A DNA stretch of 64,000 nt, from the NCBI GenBank assembly GCA_963774895.1, contig CAVZGN010000001.1, positions 248,001 through 312,000 on the forward strand. Reading direction: 5' to 3'. Origin of the DNA: REEB76 sp963774895. Its GTDB lineage: Bacteria; Pseudomonadota; Gammaproteobacteria; Natronospirales; REEB76. The notes below the pieces were generated by a model. The model did no database searches. It saw only the letters and a program-made list of their open reading frames with translations, and was not told the origin of the DNA. The position numbers and the translations under genes are program-made. Of the stretch, positions 26,700 through 36,220 are shown one piece after another; the stretch's first letter is position 1, and each line of letters begins with the position of its first letter.

Positions 26700-28679
26700 T
26701 TATCCGGTCAGAGCAACGCCCGGTGATTCGAGGCTGCTGTCTTTGGCAGCGCCCAACCCAGCAAGCGCACCTTCGATGACCGCTTCCGTCACCTTGCGTG
26801 GGCGCACCGCATCACCGACCGTGAACACATGCGGCACCAGTCCCAAGACATCCTGTTCCAGCTGGTTTTCGGAACGGGCGCCCAAGCATAGCACCACGGT
26901 ATCAAAGGCCATCTGCGTGGTCTCGCCATCCACCATCAAATGCACCACCTGATTTTCGATGCTCAGCAAGCGCGTATGCGAGAGTATGTTGACCTTGAGG
27001 GCGCGCAACCGGCTGAGCAGCAGGGTGCGGTCGTCCAGAGGAGCATCGGCTGCAATGTCGCCTTCGGCTTCGATGAGGGTAACCGCATGCCCGGCCCTGG
27101 CGAGGTATTCGGCGGTCTGTGCCCCGGAACAGCCACCGCCCGCCACCAGCACGGAGCCAACCGCCGTGCTATGACCTTCCAACACGTCTCGGGCTGTCAC
27201 CACATACATGTCATTGACGCCGGGGATCTGCGGACGCACCGGCTGTGCGCCGGTCGCGATCACCAGCGCGAACGGTTTTTCGCGCTCTACATATTTGCGG
27301 TCCACGTGTGTATTCAGCCGCACCTCGACGCCCAGCCGCTGTAAGCCGCTGCGCAGACCCTCGAGCAATTCGTGCCAGCCGGGTCGGTAGGGTGCGGCAC
27401 CCGCGGCCAGCAACTGACCCCCCAGCTGGGGCTGTGCTTCGCACAAGATGACCTGCAAGCCGCTGCCTGCCGCATAGTGGGCGGCCTGCATGCCGGCCGG
27501 TCCACCACCGACCACCAGCAGCTTGCGCAGTTTGCGTGCGCTCGGATGCTCGGCGAACTCACGTTCACGGCCGCATTCAGGGTTGACCGTACACCATACA
27601 TCGCGCTGATCGAACAACCGGCTGATGCAGCTTTGGTTGCAGGCTATGCACCTGTGGATGGTTTCGGCCTTTCCCGCCTGGGCTTTGCGCGGCCAGTCGG
27701 GATCGGCCAGCAGTTCGCGGCCGAGGGCGATGAAATCCGCCTGGCCGTTGGCCAGCACGGCTTCGGCGAGTGCCGGAGTGCGCAATTTGCCCACGGCGAT
27801 AACCGGAATTTTCACCTGTTTGCGCACCGCAGCGGCGTAATGTACGAGTGGCGCGTCCTCAATCGCCATGGGCGGTATCATGTAGCCGCGGGTGTAGGAA
27901 GCATAGTTGCCTGCCGAGACGTGGATTGCAGCGATGCCCCGGCCTTCGAGCCAGACGGCCAGTTCCGCAGTGTCCGCCAGCGTAAGTCCGCCTGGGACCA
28001 TCTCATCGGCTGACACCCGGATGGTCACTGGGAAATTATTACCCACACGCGCGCGCACTGAAGTGATTATTTCATCGAGGAAACGCCGCCGGTTTTTGAC
28101 GTTGCCGCCATAACCATCGGTGCGACGGTTGCTGAACGGCGACAGGAACTGGGTGATGAGATAACCGTGGGCCGCATGGATCTCCACGAAATCCAGACCG
28201 GCTGCTTGGGCGCGTGCCGCTGCGGCGCCGAAGGCATCCACCAGTGTGCGTATCTCGTCGGGATTCAGTGCCCGTGGCAGCTCGTTCATGAGAGGACAGG
28301 GTATCGCCGAGGGTGCCAGCGGCTGTTCACCGGTGACCTGTAGGCTGGTCTGGCGGCCGGCATGGAACAGCTGGATGCCGAGGCGAGCGCCTTGCGCATG
28401 CACCAGTTCGGCGGCCTGCCGCAATCCGGGGATCACGCTGTCATCATGCAGCCCAAGCTCGTTGCGGAAACCACGGCCTTCACGGCTCACGAAGCTGGCT
28501 TCCAGGATCATGGCGCCGACACCGCCGTGCGCGATCCTGTGCAGGTGCGCCAGGTAACGCGGCGTCATGTGGCCGCGCTCATCCGCATAGTTACGCACCA
28601 TAGGCGCCATGAATAGGCGGTTCTTGAGGGTCAGCCCAGCGATCTCGCCGGTGCTGAAAAGTAGCTGCGGGGCATGCAT
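26700..28679 (-). CDS. FAD/FMN/4Fe-4S oxidoreductase, 2,4-dienoyl-CoA reductase-like
   Basis: This 659-residue protein has an N-terminal old-yellow-enzyme barrel (residues 1-330) with HAAHGYLITQFLSPFSNRRTD. A [4Fe-4S] motif CIACNQSCIS plus a later Cys (VWCTVN) follows. Then come an FAD domain VVGGGPAGMQAAHYAAGSG and an NAD(P) domain VLVAGGGCSGAQTAEYLA. This is the layout of FadH, trimethylamine dehydrogenase and related enoate reductases. The substrate cannot be chosen between these. ATG 28679 is preferred since MHAPQLLFS begins the family homology. The frame is open 75 bases upstream. An FNR-like half-perfect box is 62 bp upstream. Confidence 0.88.
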   Translation of the reverse strand: MHAPQLLFSTGEIAGLTLKNRLFMAPMVRNYADERGHMTPRYLAHLHRIAHGGVGAMILEASFVSREGRGFRNELGLHDDSVIPGLRQAAELVHAQGARLGIQLFHAGRQTSLQVTGEQPLAPSAIPCPLMNELPRALNPDEIRTLVDAFGAAAARAQAAGLDFVEIHAAHGYLITQFLSPFSNRRTDGYGGNVKNRRRFLDEIITSVRARVGNNFPVTIRVSADEMVPGGLTLADTAELAVWLEGRGIAAIHVSAGNYASYTRGYMIPPMAIEDAPLVHYAAAVRKQVKIPVIAVGKLRTPALAEAVLANGQADFIALGRELLADPDWPRKAQAGKAETIHRCIACNQSCISRLFDQRDVWCTVNPECGREREFAEHPSARKLRKLLVVGGGPAGMQAAHYAAGSGLQVILCEAQPQLGGQLLAAGAAPYRPGWHELLEGLRSGLQRLGVEVRLNTHVDRKYVEREKPFALVIATGAQPVRPQIPGVNDMYVVTARDVLEGHSTAVGSVLVAGGGCSGAQTAEYLARAGHAVTLIEAEGDIAADAPLDDRTLLLSRLRALKVNILSHTRLLSIENQVVHLMVDGETTQMAFDTVVLCLGARSENQLEQDVLGLVPHVFTVGDAVRPRKVTEAVIEGALAGLGAAKDSSLESPGVALTG

Positions 28680-28740
28680 GGCGCTGTCCTGCGTTGATAA
28701 GCCATCCTTATTAAGATAACTTCGACTCACCCTGGTAGCA

Positions 28741-28754
28741 CTGACCTGGATCAA
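28741..28754. promoter_or_regulatory. FNR-like box before the flavin oxidoreductase gene
   Basis: CTGACCTGGATCAA has a perfect right half (ATCAA) and two mismatches in the left half relative to TTGAT. It lies 62 bp upstream of the chosen start at 28679. Confidence 0.4.
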
Positions 28755-28884
28755 TTAGGCCCACATCTACCTTCGATAGACTGCAGATCAAGGCGGTCAT
28801 CCCCGCCGGCTGGCTGCCTATGAATATGTTTGGAATCACAGGTGTCCCCACACGCCAGAGGATTAGCCATGAAGCAGGTTCTGG

Positions 28885-29262
28885 ATGAAAAGCAAAGCAC
28901 TGCTGCTCAAGATGCAGGCACGCTATGGTGTATTGCGCGAGGAGATCCGCGCCTGCCTGGAAGCTTCCGGTAAAGAGGATTACCGCAAGCTGGCGGGCGA
29001 GGTAGCCGATAGCGGCGAAGAATCCCTCGCCGACCTGCTAGTGGATGTGCGGCTCGCGGAGATCGACCGGGATGTGGAAGAGATCAAGGATATCGACGCG
29101 GCCCTGGCGCGCATGCACAGCGGCGATTACGGCCTGTGCATCGATTGCGGCGCGCCGATACCGTATGCCCGCTTGCAGGCCTATCCCACCGCCAAACGCT
29201 GCGAACCCTGTCAGCGCAAGCGTGAGCGCACCTTCAGTTCGCCAGGTGCGCCGACACTCTAA
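28885..29262 (+). CDS. DksA/TraR-family zinc-finger protein
   Basis: This 125-residue protein has an N-terminal coiled-coil-like helical pair and the C4 zinc finger CIDCGAPIPYARLQAYP...CEPC that marks DksA/TraR proteins. These bind the RNA polymerase secondary channel and alter promoter choice. The acidic tip (EEIKDIDAALARMHSGDYG) fits the short TraR-like class. The ribosome site is weak. A nearby ATG at 28869 is in another frame. It converges with gpsA with a 4-base overlap of the stops. Confidence 0.83.
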   Translation: MKSKALLLKMQARYGVLREEIRACLEASGKEDYRKLAGEVADSGEESLADLLVDVRLAEIDRDVEEIKDIDAALARMHSGDYGLCIDCGAPIPYARLQAYPTAKRCEPCQRKRERTFSSPGAPTL

Positions 29263-30179
29263 CCGATGGTTTCGATCCAGGCTGCGAGCCTGGAACGGGC
29301 GCTTTGTGGACGGCGTACCAGCGCAGCCGCTACCTGCAACAGCTGGAACTTGTGCATCGGCAGCCGCGACCCATGGCGCATCAGTACCTGCAGCGTATGT
29401 GCGCCTTCGCCCTGAGGTATGTGCCGGCCGCCGTCTGCCACATACAAACCGAGTGCCCGATGATGGGAACTGCGGCTGGTGGCGGTGGTAACCAGATCCG
29501 CCAGTCCCGCGCTGCCATCGGCGGCATGGCGGACACCGCAGAAACGCTGCACCAATGCGTTGATCTCGGCGAGTGCCGCGGCCAGCAGCTGGCCGCGCAG
29601 GTTATCTCCCCAGCCCAGGCCGTCGCTGAGGCCTATCAACGGCACGTACACGTTCTTCAGTACCCCGCACCAGGAGACCGCGCGTGGATTTCGGTTCGGC
29701 GTCAGATGCAATTGCGTGCCGCTGAAAAGCCTGTTGATCAGGCGTAGGTTTGCGGCCTCGCGGCTGCCGAGTTCAGCGAAGCCACAGCGACCAGCGCGCA
29801 GCTCGTTGGCGATCATTGGCCCGCCGAGCACGCCCCAACACCCGCGCTTCCCCAAGCGTGTCTGCAGGATATCGGCGGCGGTTTTGCCGGAATTATCCAA
29901 TCCTTTAGCGATGCTCAGTACCGCGGTGTGTTTGTTTAAATAGGCTTGCAATGGTTTTAGGGTGATGGCAACAGCGATGGTCGGCACGCATAAGATTACA
30001 AACTTGGCTTGTCCGGCCGCCTCGCGGATAGTGGCTGGCAGTTGCAGGTTATCCGGCGTCACCCGCCAGATGCTGAGGGACACTTTATCCTTTAACAGCG
30101 TTTGCATGGCGTGGCCCATCTGGCCGAAGCCCACGATGAGCACCGGCATTCGGCGCGATGGTGGTGCTAGCTGGGTCAT
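29259..30179 (-). CDS. gpsA: NAD(P)-dependent glycerol-3-phosphate dehydrogenase-like protein
   Basis: This 306-residue protein has a Rossmann start VLIVGFGQMGHAM, then SIAKGLDNSGKTAADIL, GGPMIANELRAG and the helical C-terminal domain with LKNVYVPLIGLSDGLG and SAGLADLVTTATSR. These match GpsA, which makes sn-glycerol-3-phosphate for phospholipids. At 306 residues it is a little short, and the usual GPSFAxE reads GPMIANE, so it may be a diverged paralogue. The start could also be ATG 30149. It is divergent from the broken hydrolase gene with only 20 bp between starts. Confidence 0.75.
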   Translation of the reverse strand: MTQLAPPSRRMPVLIVGFGQMGHAMQTLLKDKVSLSIWRVTPDNLQLPATIREAAGQAKFVILCVPTIAVAITLKPLQAYLNKHTAVLSIAKGLDNSGKTAADILQTRLGKRGCWGVLGGPMIANELRAGRCGFAELGSREAANLRLINRLFSGTQLHLTPNRNPRAVSWCGVLKNVYVPLIGLSDGLGWGDNLRGQLLAAALAEINALVQRFCGVRHAADGSAGLADLVTTATSRSSHHRALGLYVADGGRHIPQGEGAHTLQVLMRHGSRLPMHKFQLLQVAAALVRRPQSARSRLAAWIETIG

Positions 30180-30199
30180 GAGATTGCTGCTCCGGATGG

Positions 30200-31120
30200 A
30201 TGCGCATGCATAATGTTCGTCACGTGGTATTCGTCACCGGTATGAATCGCAAACCGCCGCCGGCAGAACACCGGCCGCTGTTGTGGCGCTGCATCACCGG
30301 TGGCGCGCAGCAGGCGGGTATGGCGGCGGAACAGCTGGCGCCGCTGGCCGACCATTTTCACCTGGCCGCGTGGAATCACCTCTATTACGGACGCTATGCG
30401 GATATCGATATCGACCGCCCCTGGGTCGAGCATATGCTGCGCGGCGAAGGCCAACGCTTTTGTGCGCCCGAAACCTCGCGCTGGACGGTGTTGCGCACGC
30501 GTTTTATGTACACATTGGGCGATCTGCTGCCATGGCTGGCGCGGGTATTCGGCGACGCCGATATTCTGGCGAACATCCGCGACACTGCGCGCTATTTTGA
30601 CAATTCCGATGGGATCGGTGCGCGAGTACGGGCAGTGGTCAAGCAGGCGCTGGCACCGCTGATGGAGCAGGACGCCGAGATCATGTTGGTGGGTCATAGT
30701 CTGGGTTCGGTAGTTGCGTACGACACCTTGTGAGAACTGTCGCGTCGCGACCGCAATCCCTGGCGCTGCCCGCTGTTTCTTACTCTCGGTAGTCCGCTGG
30801 GCATGTTTTACATTCAGCGCCGGCTGCTCGGACATTCGGAACATGAGGCCCGTCGCTATCCGGACAACATCGGCCGGTGGATCAATATCGCTTCCCGTGG
30901 CGATGTGATTGCCACCGACCGGCATCTGGCCAACGATTTCCGCGGCATGCGCCAATATAGATTGATATCGAATATCGAAGACGTAACTACCGGTGTGCAT
31001 AGTTGTTTCGGTACAGGGGCGGGCCCTAATGCGCATCGCTGCTATGGCTACTTTTTTCATCCGTTGGTGGCGGGACTGATCGCTGACTGGCTGTGCGGGG
31101 ATGGTCTGCACGTAGCTTGA
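30200..31120 (+). pseudogene. Alpha/beta-hydrolase gene split by an in-frame TGA
   Basis: A single frame of 307 codons is interrupted only by TGA at 30731-30733 (codon 178). Before it lies the nucleophile elbow VGHSLGSVVAYDTL. After it the same frame continues with ELSRRDRNPWRCP, FLTLGSPLGMFYIQ and the expected later part of the domain through to a stop at 31118. A Trp codon (TGG) changed to TGA is the simplest explanation. Without readthrough the product would end just after the catalytic serine and be inactive. The 3' end overlaps a convergent membrane-protein gene by about 95 bp. Confidence 0.75.
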
Positions 31121-31643
31121 CCTCCACCGGCATATGCGCCAGCTTCATGAAGATCCGGCGCCGGCGTTGCAGCGGCCACCATTCATATAAATAGATCTGC
31201 ATGGGCCGCCACATGGCTACCCAGCCGCCGATCAGCAGGCTCTCCCGCACGACCAAGGCCAGAGCGCCTCCTGAACGACCCAGAAATTCGGACAGCACAA
31301 CTGTGATAGCCAGTGCCGCCATGCCGATGAGCAGACTACGCCAGCCCCTGCGCATCAGGCGCCGGAACTCGAGGCGCGCCAACCGCGCCTGGTTGGCAAA
31401 GTGGTTGTGTACCGCTTCCGTCGCGATGGCTTGAGCATCGCCCTCGGTATTGCTTTCCAGGTGCAGTACCAGGCTTACCGGCTCGTGCAGCGGATATTCT
31501 TCCACCCAGCCCACGATATATTCCTCGGCATCCGCATCCAGATCCTTGCGGTAGAACGGCGAGGGGTCCATGGAATTGAAAAGCTGCGTTAGCGTGTCCA
31601 GATGTACCTGGATGTTGTGGCGGCGTTGTACGGCGTGTTTCAT
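31026..31643 (-). CDS. Two-helix membrane protein of unknown function
   Basis: This 205-residue protein has an acidic N-terminal part, two transmembrane helices (about residues 105-150) and a basic tail with YLYEWWPLQRRRR. I do not recognise the family. The frame overlaps the end of the broken hydrolase gene on the other strand. ATG 31643 begins the charged N terminus. A further ATG lies 69 bases upstream. No ribosome site is clear. It may be a DUF-type protein that travels with the hydrolase. Confidence 0.6.
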   Translation of the reverse strand: MKHAVQRRHNIQVHLDTLTQLFNSMDPSPFYRKDLDADAEEYIVGWVEEYPLHEPVSLVLHLESNTEGDAQAIATEAVHNHFANQARLARLEFRRLMRRGWRSLLIGMAALAITVVLSEFLGRSGGALALVVRESLLIGGWVAMWRPMQIYLYEWWPLQRRRRIFMKLAHMPVEVKLRADHPRTASQRSVPPPTDEKSSHSSDAH

Positions 31644-31766
31644 GGTATTCAGTAATGGCAAGCATGATGATTCGCCAATGCGCCGGCCGGAGCATTGATA
31701 TGGATCATGCAAACCAGCGTTCGCAAGCCATCGATTCCTGTGATGTTAAAACAGATCAGGCAGCAT

Positions 31767-32681
31767 CTAGCCTCGGTTGGCGAAGTTTGCGCATAACAAT
31801 TTCATGCGCCGTGATAGCGCCGGTCCGATCTCCACGACTGCGACACCCAGCAGGATGAGTGCACAGCCAACGGCCGCCAGCGGAGTCAGGCGTTCGCTCA
31901 ATATGAGCGCACCGGCGAGGGCGGCAAACACGCTCTCCAGGGACATGATGAGTGCCGCTTCGGGCGCCGGTGTGTGTTTCTGGGCGATGATCTGCAGCGT
32001 ATAGGCGACGCCTCCGGACAGCAGGCCGGCATACAGGATCGCAGGTAATGCTGTGGTAATTCCCGTTATGACCACGGGCTCGGATAGGAATCCGCAAGCA
32101 AGCGCCAGTACCGCGGTGACAGCAAATTGGGCGAAAGACAGGAAATAGACGCGGTCAGTGCGCTGCAGGAAATCTGCGACCAGTGTGATGGCCAGTGCCC
32201 AGGCCACGTCGGCGACCACCACCAGCAGATCCCCCAGTCGCCATGTCTTGGCCTGGCCGTTATCCGCCAATAACCACGCACCGATGATTGATATCGCGCA
32301 GGCCAGCACAATGATGGAGCGCGGTCGCTGGCGCGCCATGAGCCAGAGAATGAAAGGCACCATCACGACATACAGGGCGGTCAGGAACCCGCCATTGGTC
32401 GCGGTGGTCGTGACCAGGCCGATTTGCTGGAGGATCGCGCCGGTGAATATGCAAAGGCCGATTGCACCCGCCTGGAGAAAATCCTTCCGGGTTAGGACCG
32501 AGGTGCTTCTGTTTGCTTCATACCAGGCCAGCGGCAGCAGCATGAGCGCGGATAGCAGGAAGCGTGCGCCCACGAACAGCACCGGCCCCATGCTTAGATT
32601 GGCGTTTTTCTGGGCGATGAACGCTGTGCCCCAGATGACGGCCGTCAACAGCAATAGCAGGTCAGCGCGCAGTCGATTCAT
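31767..32681 (-). CDS. EamA/DMT-family transporter
   Basis: This 304-residue protein has ten predicted transmembrane helices in two repeats. The first repeat starts LLLLLTAVIWGTAFIAQK, and the second carries LLSGGVAYTLQIIAQKHT and PEAALIMSLESVFAALAGA, which are hallmarks of EamA drug/metabolite exporters. The substrate is unknown. It stands alone. Confidence 0.9.
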   Translation of the reverse strand: MNRLRADLLLLLTAVIWGTAFIAQKNANLSMGPVLFVGARFLLSALMLLPLAWYEANRSTSVLTRKDFLQAGAIGLCIFTGAILQQIGLVTTTATNGGFLTALYVVMVPFILWLMARQRPRSIIVLACAISIIGAWLLADNGQAKTWRLGDLLVVVADVAWALAITLVADFLQRTDRVYFLSFAQFAVTAVLALACGFLSEPVVITGITTALPAILYAGLLSGGVAYTLQIIAQKHTPAPEAALIMSLESVFAALAGALILSERLTPLAAVGCALILLGVAVVEIGPALSRRMKLLCANFANRG

Positions 32682-32945
32682 GCAAGCTTATCCGGGCATT
32701 TTTCGGTGACCGGATTATGCCTGTAAATGAGCCAGGTTATAACAACGCATACTTACGAATATACTGCCATCCGTGGCTCAGGCCCGCGATATCCGGACGC
32801 TGTAACAATTAATATTTCGAAATGGGCTATCCTATCGACCATCGAGGATATTGGGTATTTCCAACCCGGGAATCCTTATGATTCCGGTGTTGGTTTACGT
32901 TGCATCGATTGATCCGTATACATCTCATGCTAATTGGAGAGCATT

Positions 32946-33263
32946 ATGCATAAATTCTTAGGAGACACGCCGGTACGTATCACCTGCCATGCCTGTGGCA
33001 AGGAGCTCGAGAAGAAAATCAAATGGATCAAGAAGAACAAGAACTTGAAATGCAAGAAATGCGGCAAGAAGATCGACCTTAACAAACAAGAGGTCAAGAA
33101 AGCAGTCAGGGACGTGGCACAAGCGATCAGTAATTTCGAGGCGGTTCTGGGCAAGTTACACAAAACGGCTGCGAACAAGAAATCACGGAAAACATCAGCA
33201 AAACGGACATCCAAGTCTGCTTCTGTGGAGGCCTCTCCCGCGCAGTCACCAGCCGGTAAATAG
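32946..33263 (+). CDS. Lysine-rich small zinc-ribbon protein
   Basis: This 105-residue basic protein has CxxC pairs CHAC near residue 14 and CKKC near residue 37 that form a zinc ribbon, with a Lys/Ser/Ala-rich tail. TTGGAGA twelve bases before the ATG decides the start at 32946. It could bind nucleic acid, given its charge, but no family was recognised. Confidence 0.65.
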   Translation: MHKFLGDTPVRITCHACGKELEKKIKWIKKNKNLKCKKCGKKIDLNKQEVKKAVRDVAQAISNFEAVLGKLHKTAANKKSRKTSAKRTSKSASVEASPAQSPAGK

Positions 33264-33355
33264 TGTCGCATGCGTTTGAGTAAAACTGAGCCGGGTAGGC
33301 GTCAGGCCCGTAAGCATTCTTGGTGCAGCAAGGCGAAGAACTAATTGGATTTCAG

Positions 33356-34081
33356 TTAGCGGATGTCCTTATAGGAACGAGTCACGGGCCGTTTTATGAC
33401 TACTTCCGAGAGGAAATTAGCCACATATTTCAGTGCCGTGGCCCATAGGCCTTCGGCATGCAGGCGGCGTGATGACGTAGGCATCGGCAAGCGCATGCTG
33501 AACTTTACCTTGCCGACGGCCGAAAGCCGGCGCGCGATATTGGTGTCCTCACCATAGAATTCGATGTTGGTGTCAAAACCACCGATCTCAAGCAGGGCGG
33601 ATTTCTTTGCCGCGAAATTGCCACCGACGACCATATAACGCGTGATCCAGTAGGTCGGCATTGCCAATAATGTCCAGTAGAGCCTGACGAAAATACGGTT
33701 CAATAGCGGCGCGTCATAATAAATATAGGGACCGCTGATGCAAACCATGTTGGGATTTGCTGCGAACGAAGTAAGTACACGTTTTATCCATCCCGGCGGC
33801 ATGTGCGTGTCGGCGTCGACAAACGCCAATATGTCACCCTGAGCCTCATTCAGGGCTCTCTGACGGGCACGTGTCAATCCTTTCTGGGTCTCATGCACGA
33901 CACGTACGCCGTTAATTACCCTGGCGATCTCTGCAGTACGGTCGGTGCTGGCGTTATCGACCACGAGTACTTCAACCGGACCAGCATCGCTGCAACGCAA
34001 GACGTCTGCTTGCACATGCTGCAGGCATTCGGATATGAATTTCTCTTCGTTATAGGCCGGTATGATGATGCTCAAGCGCAT
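33356..34081 (-). CDS. Family 2 glycosyltransferase
   Basis: This 241-residue GT-A enzyme has LSIIIPAYNEEKFI at the start, VLVVDNASTDRTAEI, the metal-binding FVDADTHMPPGW motif and a later GGFDTNIEFYGEDTNIARR acceptor segment. It uses a nucleotide sugar to extend a lipid- or polysaccharide-linked acceptor at the inner membrane. The gene overlaps the end of the GT4 gene upstream by 32 bp, so the two are co-translated. Confidence 0.9.
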   Translation of the reverse strand: MRLSIIIPAYNEEKFISECLQHVQADVLRCSDAGPVEVLVVDNASTDRTAEIARVINGVRVVHETQKGLTRARQRALNEAQGDILAFVDADTHMPPGWIKRVLTSFAANPNMVCISGPYIYYDAPLLNRIFVRLYWTLLAMPTYWITRYMVVGGNFAAKKSALLEIGGFDTNIEFYGEDTNIARRLSAVGKVKFSMRLPMPTSSRRLHAEGLWATALKYVANFLSEVVIKRPVTRSYKDIR

Positions 34082-35318
34082 GGTTCATTCCTTGGGTGAA
34101 TTGTGCTGCCGGTTCTGAGGGCAGGTTCTGAGAGGAGTGTTCATGTATGAGATTCTTATAGAGGTTTTCCCAGGCATCCGCGATGCATGACACCGAGAAC
34201 TTCCTGGCGAATTTGTGGGCTTTGCGTCCCATCCTTTCACGCAATGACTGCGAAGCCAGGAGCTTCACAAAGTGTGAACTTAAATCCGCCAGGTTGCCGG
34301 GTTCCGCGAGCAATCCGGCTCCCGATGGTATATGTTCGGGCAGGCCACCGCAGCGTACTCCTATGGCGGGTAGTCCACACGCCATGGCCTGCAGCAATAC
34401 CATGCTCTGGGTTTCGGATGTGCTGGTGATCGCAAATAGATCGGCAGCGGAGAACAGCTCGGCAAGTTCTTTATGGGGAACCGTGCCGACGAAATATATC
34501 CGTTGGTTGACCCCGAGTTCGTGAGCCAAAGTTTTCAACTTGCCCCGCGAGCTACCGTGTCCTGCCAGTACCAACGAGATGTCTGGAAGCGATACACGTG
34601 TTCTGGCAACAACGTGGATAAGCTGGTCGATATGCTTCTCGGGTGCAAGGCGTCCGGCATAGATGACGGTGGCAGCACCCAGACCGAGTCGCTCTTTAAG
34701 TCTTTGTTTTCCGTTCCCAGAGATCTTGTGGAAGATCTTGGTATCGATCGGGTTGGATATCACCGTGCCGGGCCTGGTGAGGCCGGTCGTCCGCATGTCC
34801 TGGATCGTAAAATGCGACGGCCCGGTTACATAGTTGCAGCATTGATAGTAACGGACCACCGCATTCGAACTCAGGTGGCGGAAAGCACGGCGCGCCAGCG
34901 GTGCATACATGTCAAATGCGCTCATGGCCCAGTGGTTGGTGCCAACCACCGGTACGCCCAAGCGCCGCGCTGCCCATAAACCTTCCAAACCGACTCCCAG
35001 GAAACTGTGCGTATGCACGATATCGGGCTGGAACGCACTAAGCTCCCGCCAGCATTGGCCAGTCGGTATCACCATCCGAGATTGCTGGCTGGAGCTAAGC
35101 ATTGGTACTGAGAACAGTCGTTGAACAGTCACATTCAGGCCCAGCTCGAGTTCACCTACAGGCAGGTTCGCGCGTCGATAGTCACGCTCAGCGGCAGCCG
35201 GGGCGAACACCATGAGGTGATGACCGCGGGCACCCAGTTCGCGCACGCTTGTGCGAATCGAGTCCTGAATCCCGCCGATCTCAGGATAAAAGTTGTCGGT
35301 AAAAACAGCGATGCGCAT
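34050..35318 (-). CDS. Family 4 glycosyltransferase
   Basis: This 422-residue GT-B enzyme has N-terminal FTDNFYPEIGGIQDSIR and C-terminal nucleotide-sugar motifs VIYAGRLAPEKHIDQL and ATSETQSMVLLQAMACGLP. The family makes glycolipids such as mannosyl or glucosyl diglyceride and polysaccharide precursors. It lies two bases after the DedA stop and overlaps the GT2 gene, giving an operon DedA, GT4, GT2. The acceptor is unknown. Confidence 0.9.
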   Translation of the reverse strand: MRIAVFTDNFYPEIGGIQDSIRTSVRELGARGHHLMVFAPAAAERDYRRANLPVGELELGLNVTVQRLFSVPMLSSSQQSRMVIPTGQCWRELSAFQPDIVHTHSFLGVGLEGLWAARRLGVPVVGTNHWAMSAFDMYAPLARRAFRHLSSNAVVRYYQCCNYVTGPSHFTIQDMRTTGLTRPGTVISNPIDTKIFHKISGNGKQRLKERLGLGAATVIYAGRLAPEKHIDQLIHVVARTRVSLPDISLVLAGHGSSRGKLKTLAHELGVNQRIYFVGTVPHKELAELFSAADLFAITSTSETQSMVLLQAMACGLPAIGVRCGGLPEHIPSGAGLLAEPGNLADLSSHFVKLLASQSLRERMGRKAHKFARKFSVSCIADAWENLYKNLIHEHSSQNLPSEPAAQFTQGMNHALEHHHTGL

Positions 35319-35320
35319 GC

Positions 35321-35914
35321 TTACTCCAGTCCATCACGCCGGTGATGCGAGGCCCATAACTGATGCATCAAGTACACCGTCATGAGCATGCCAAACACCA
35401 GTGCCACCAAGCTGATTGTCCGGTATTGGGCACTCAGATCCAGATAGAAGCGACCGAAGAAATACCCGATGACCACCAGCAAACATGATTTCGGCAAAGT
35501 GCCGAGGAGGTTATAGAAGACGAAGACACTGATACGGATCCGTGCTGCTCCGGCTGCCAATAAAACTGCAAACCCTACCGCATGCGTCAACTTCCCGATC
35601 AACAGGAAATGGCCGGCGCGCCGAGTGATATCCGTGCACAATAGCTTGATGCGGTTTCTGGATGCCTGACTGCGAATACTTAGCCGCCATGGCAAGCGCC
35701 CCAAAAGCCAGCGCCCTACGCCGTAGATGAGCACGTCACCTGCCAGATCCCCGGCTATAACCGTGGCAGCGACAGCGAACACATCCAGGATACCTTGTGC
35801 CGCGAGAAAAGCGGCAAACACCGTCACGAGTGGTCCTTCGACAATTGATAACAAGAAGACCGCAAGATAACCGTAGAGGGAGATGTAGTGCGGCCAAGCA
35901 TGAAAATCGAGCAT
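35321..35914 (-). CDS. DedA-family membrane protein
   Basis: This 197-residue protein has several hydrophobic segments and the DedA pattern (SIVEGPLVTVFAAFLA, then GDLAGDVLIYGVGRWLG-like sequence and NLLGTLPKSCLLVVIGYFFG). DedA proteins are proposed lipid-carrier flippases such as undecaprenyl-phosphate transporters, which would suit its glycosyltransferase neighbours. The start at 35914 (MLDFHAWPH) is preferred over one 36 bases upstream. Confidence 0.85.
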   Translation of the reverse strand: MLDFHAWPHYISLYGYLAVFLLSIVEGPLVTVFAAFLAAQGILDVFAVAATVIAGDLAGDVLIYGVGRWLLGRLPWRLSIRSQASRNRIKLLCTDITRRAGHFLLIGKLTHAVGFAVLLAAGAARIRISVFVFYNLLGTLPKSCLLVVIGYFFGRFYLDLSAQYRTISLVALVFGMLMTVYLMHQLWASHHRRDGLE

Positions 35915-36220
35915 GATTGTCGATTTACCGTTGCGGGGGATGCTTGGCAAGTTTGGGCAATTGTCTTAGACGCCATATTTGCAAACATGTTGCTGTCACG
36001 GTAGAAGAACAAGATTGCAGTTTAGTGACGTAACGGTTATGGATTTATGTCAACGCCATATCCGGTTTCCGATATCATTTCTTAAGACATCATCCTAACA
36101 ATCCATTAATTAAGAAATTACCGGAGATGCATCTTCACAGGCCAGTCACCCATTTGTCCCGTATCTGTAACACTCGGAGGTTAGTTTCGCCGTCATGGAA
36201 ACAGGTATTTGAGGGCCATC

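Noticed and set aside
30731..30733. Selenocysteine reading of the TGA
   Set aside because: No SECIS-like hairpin was seen directly downstream, and hydrolases of this family do not use selenocysteine. A Trp to stop change is simpler.
30176..31111. 311-codon leftward frame opposite the broken hydrolase
   Set aside because: The rightward strand carries a clear hydrolase motif set on both sides of the TGA. The leftward translation has no recognisable domain.
32727..32912. 61-codon rightward frame between EamA and the zinc-ribbon gene
   Set aside because: It has no ribosome site and no recognisable features.
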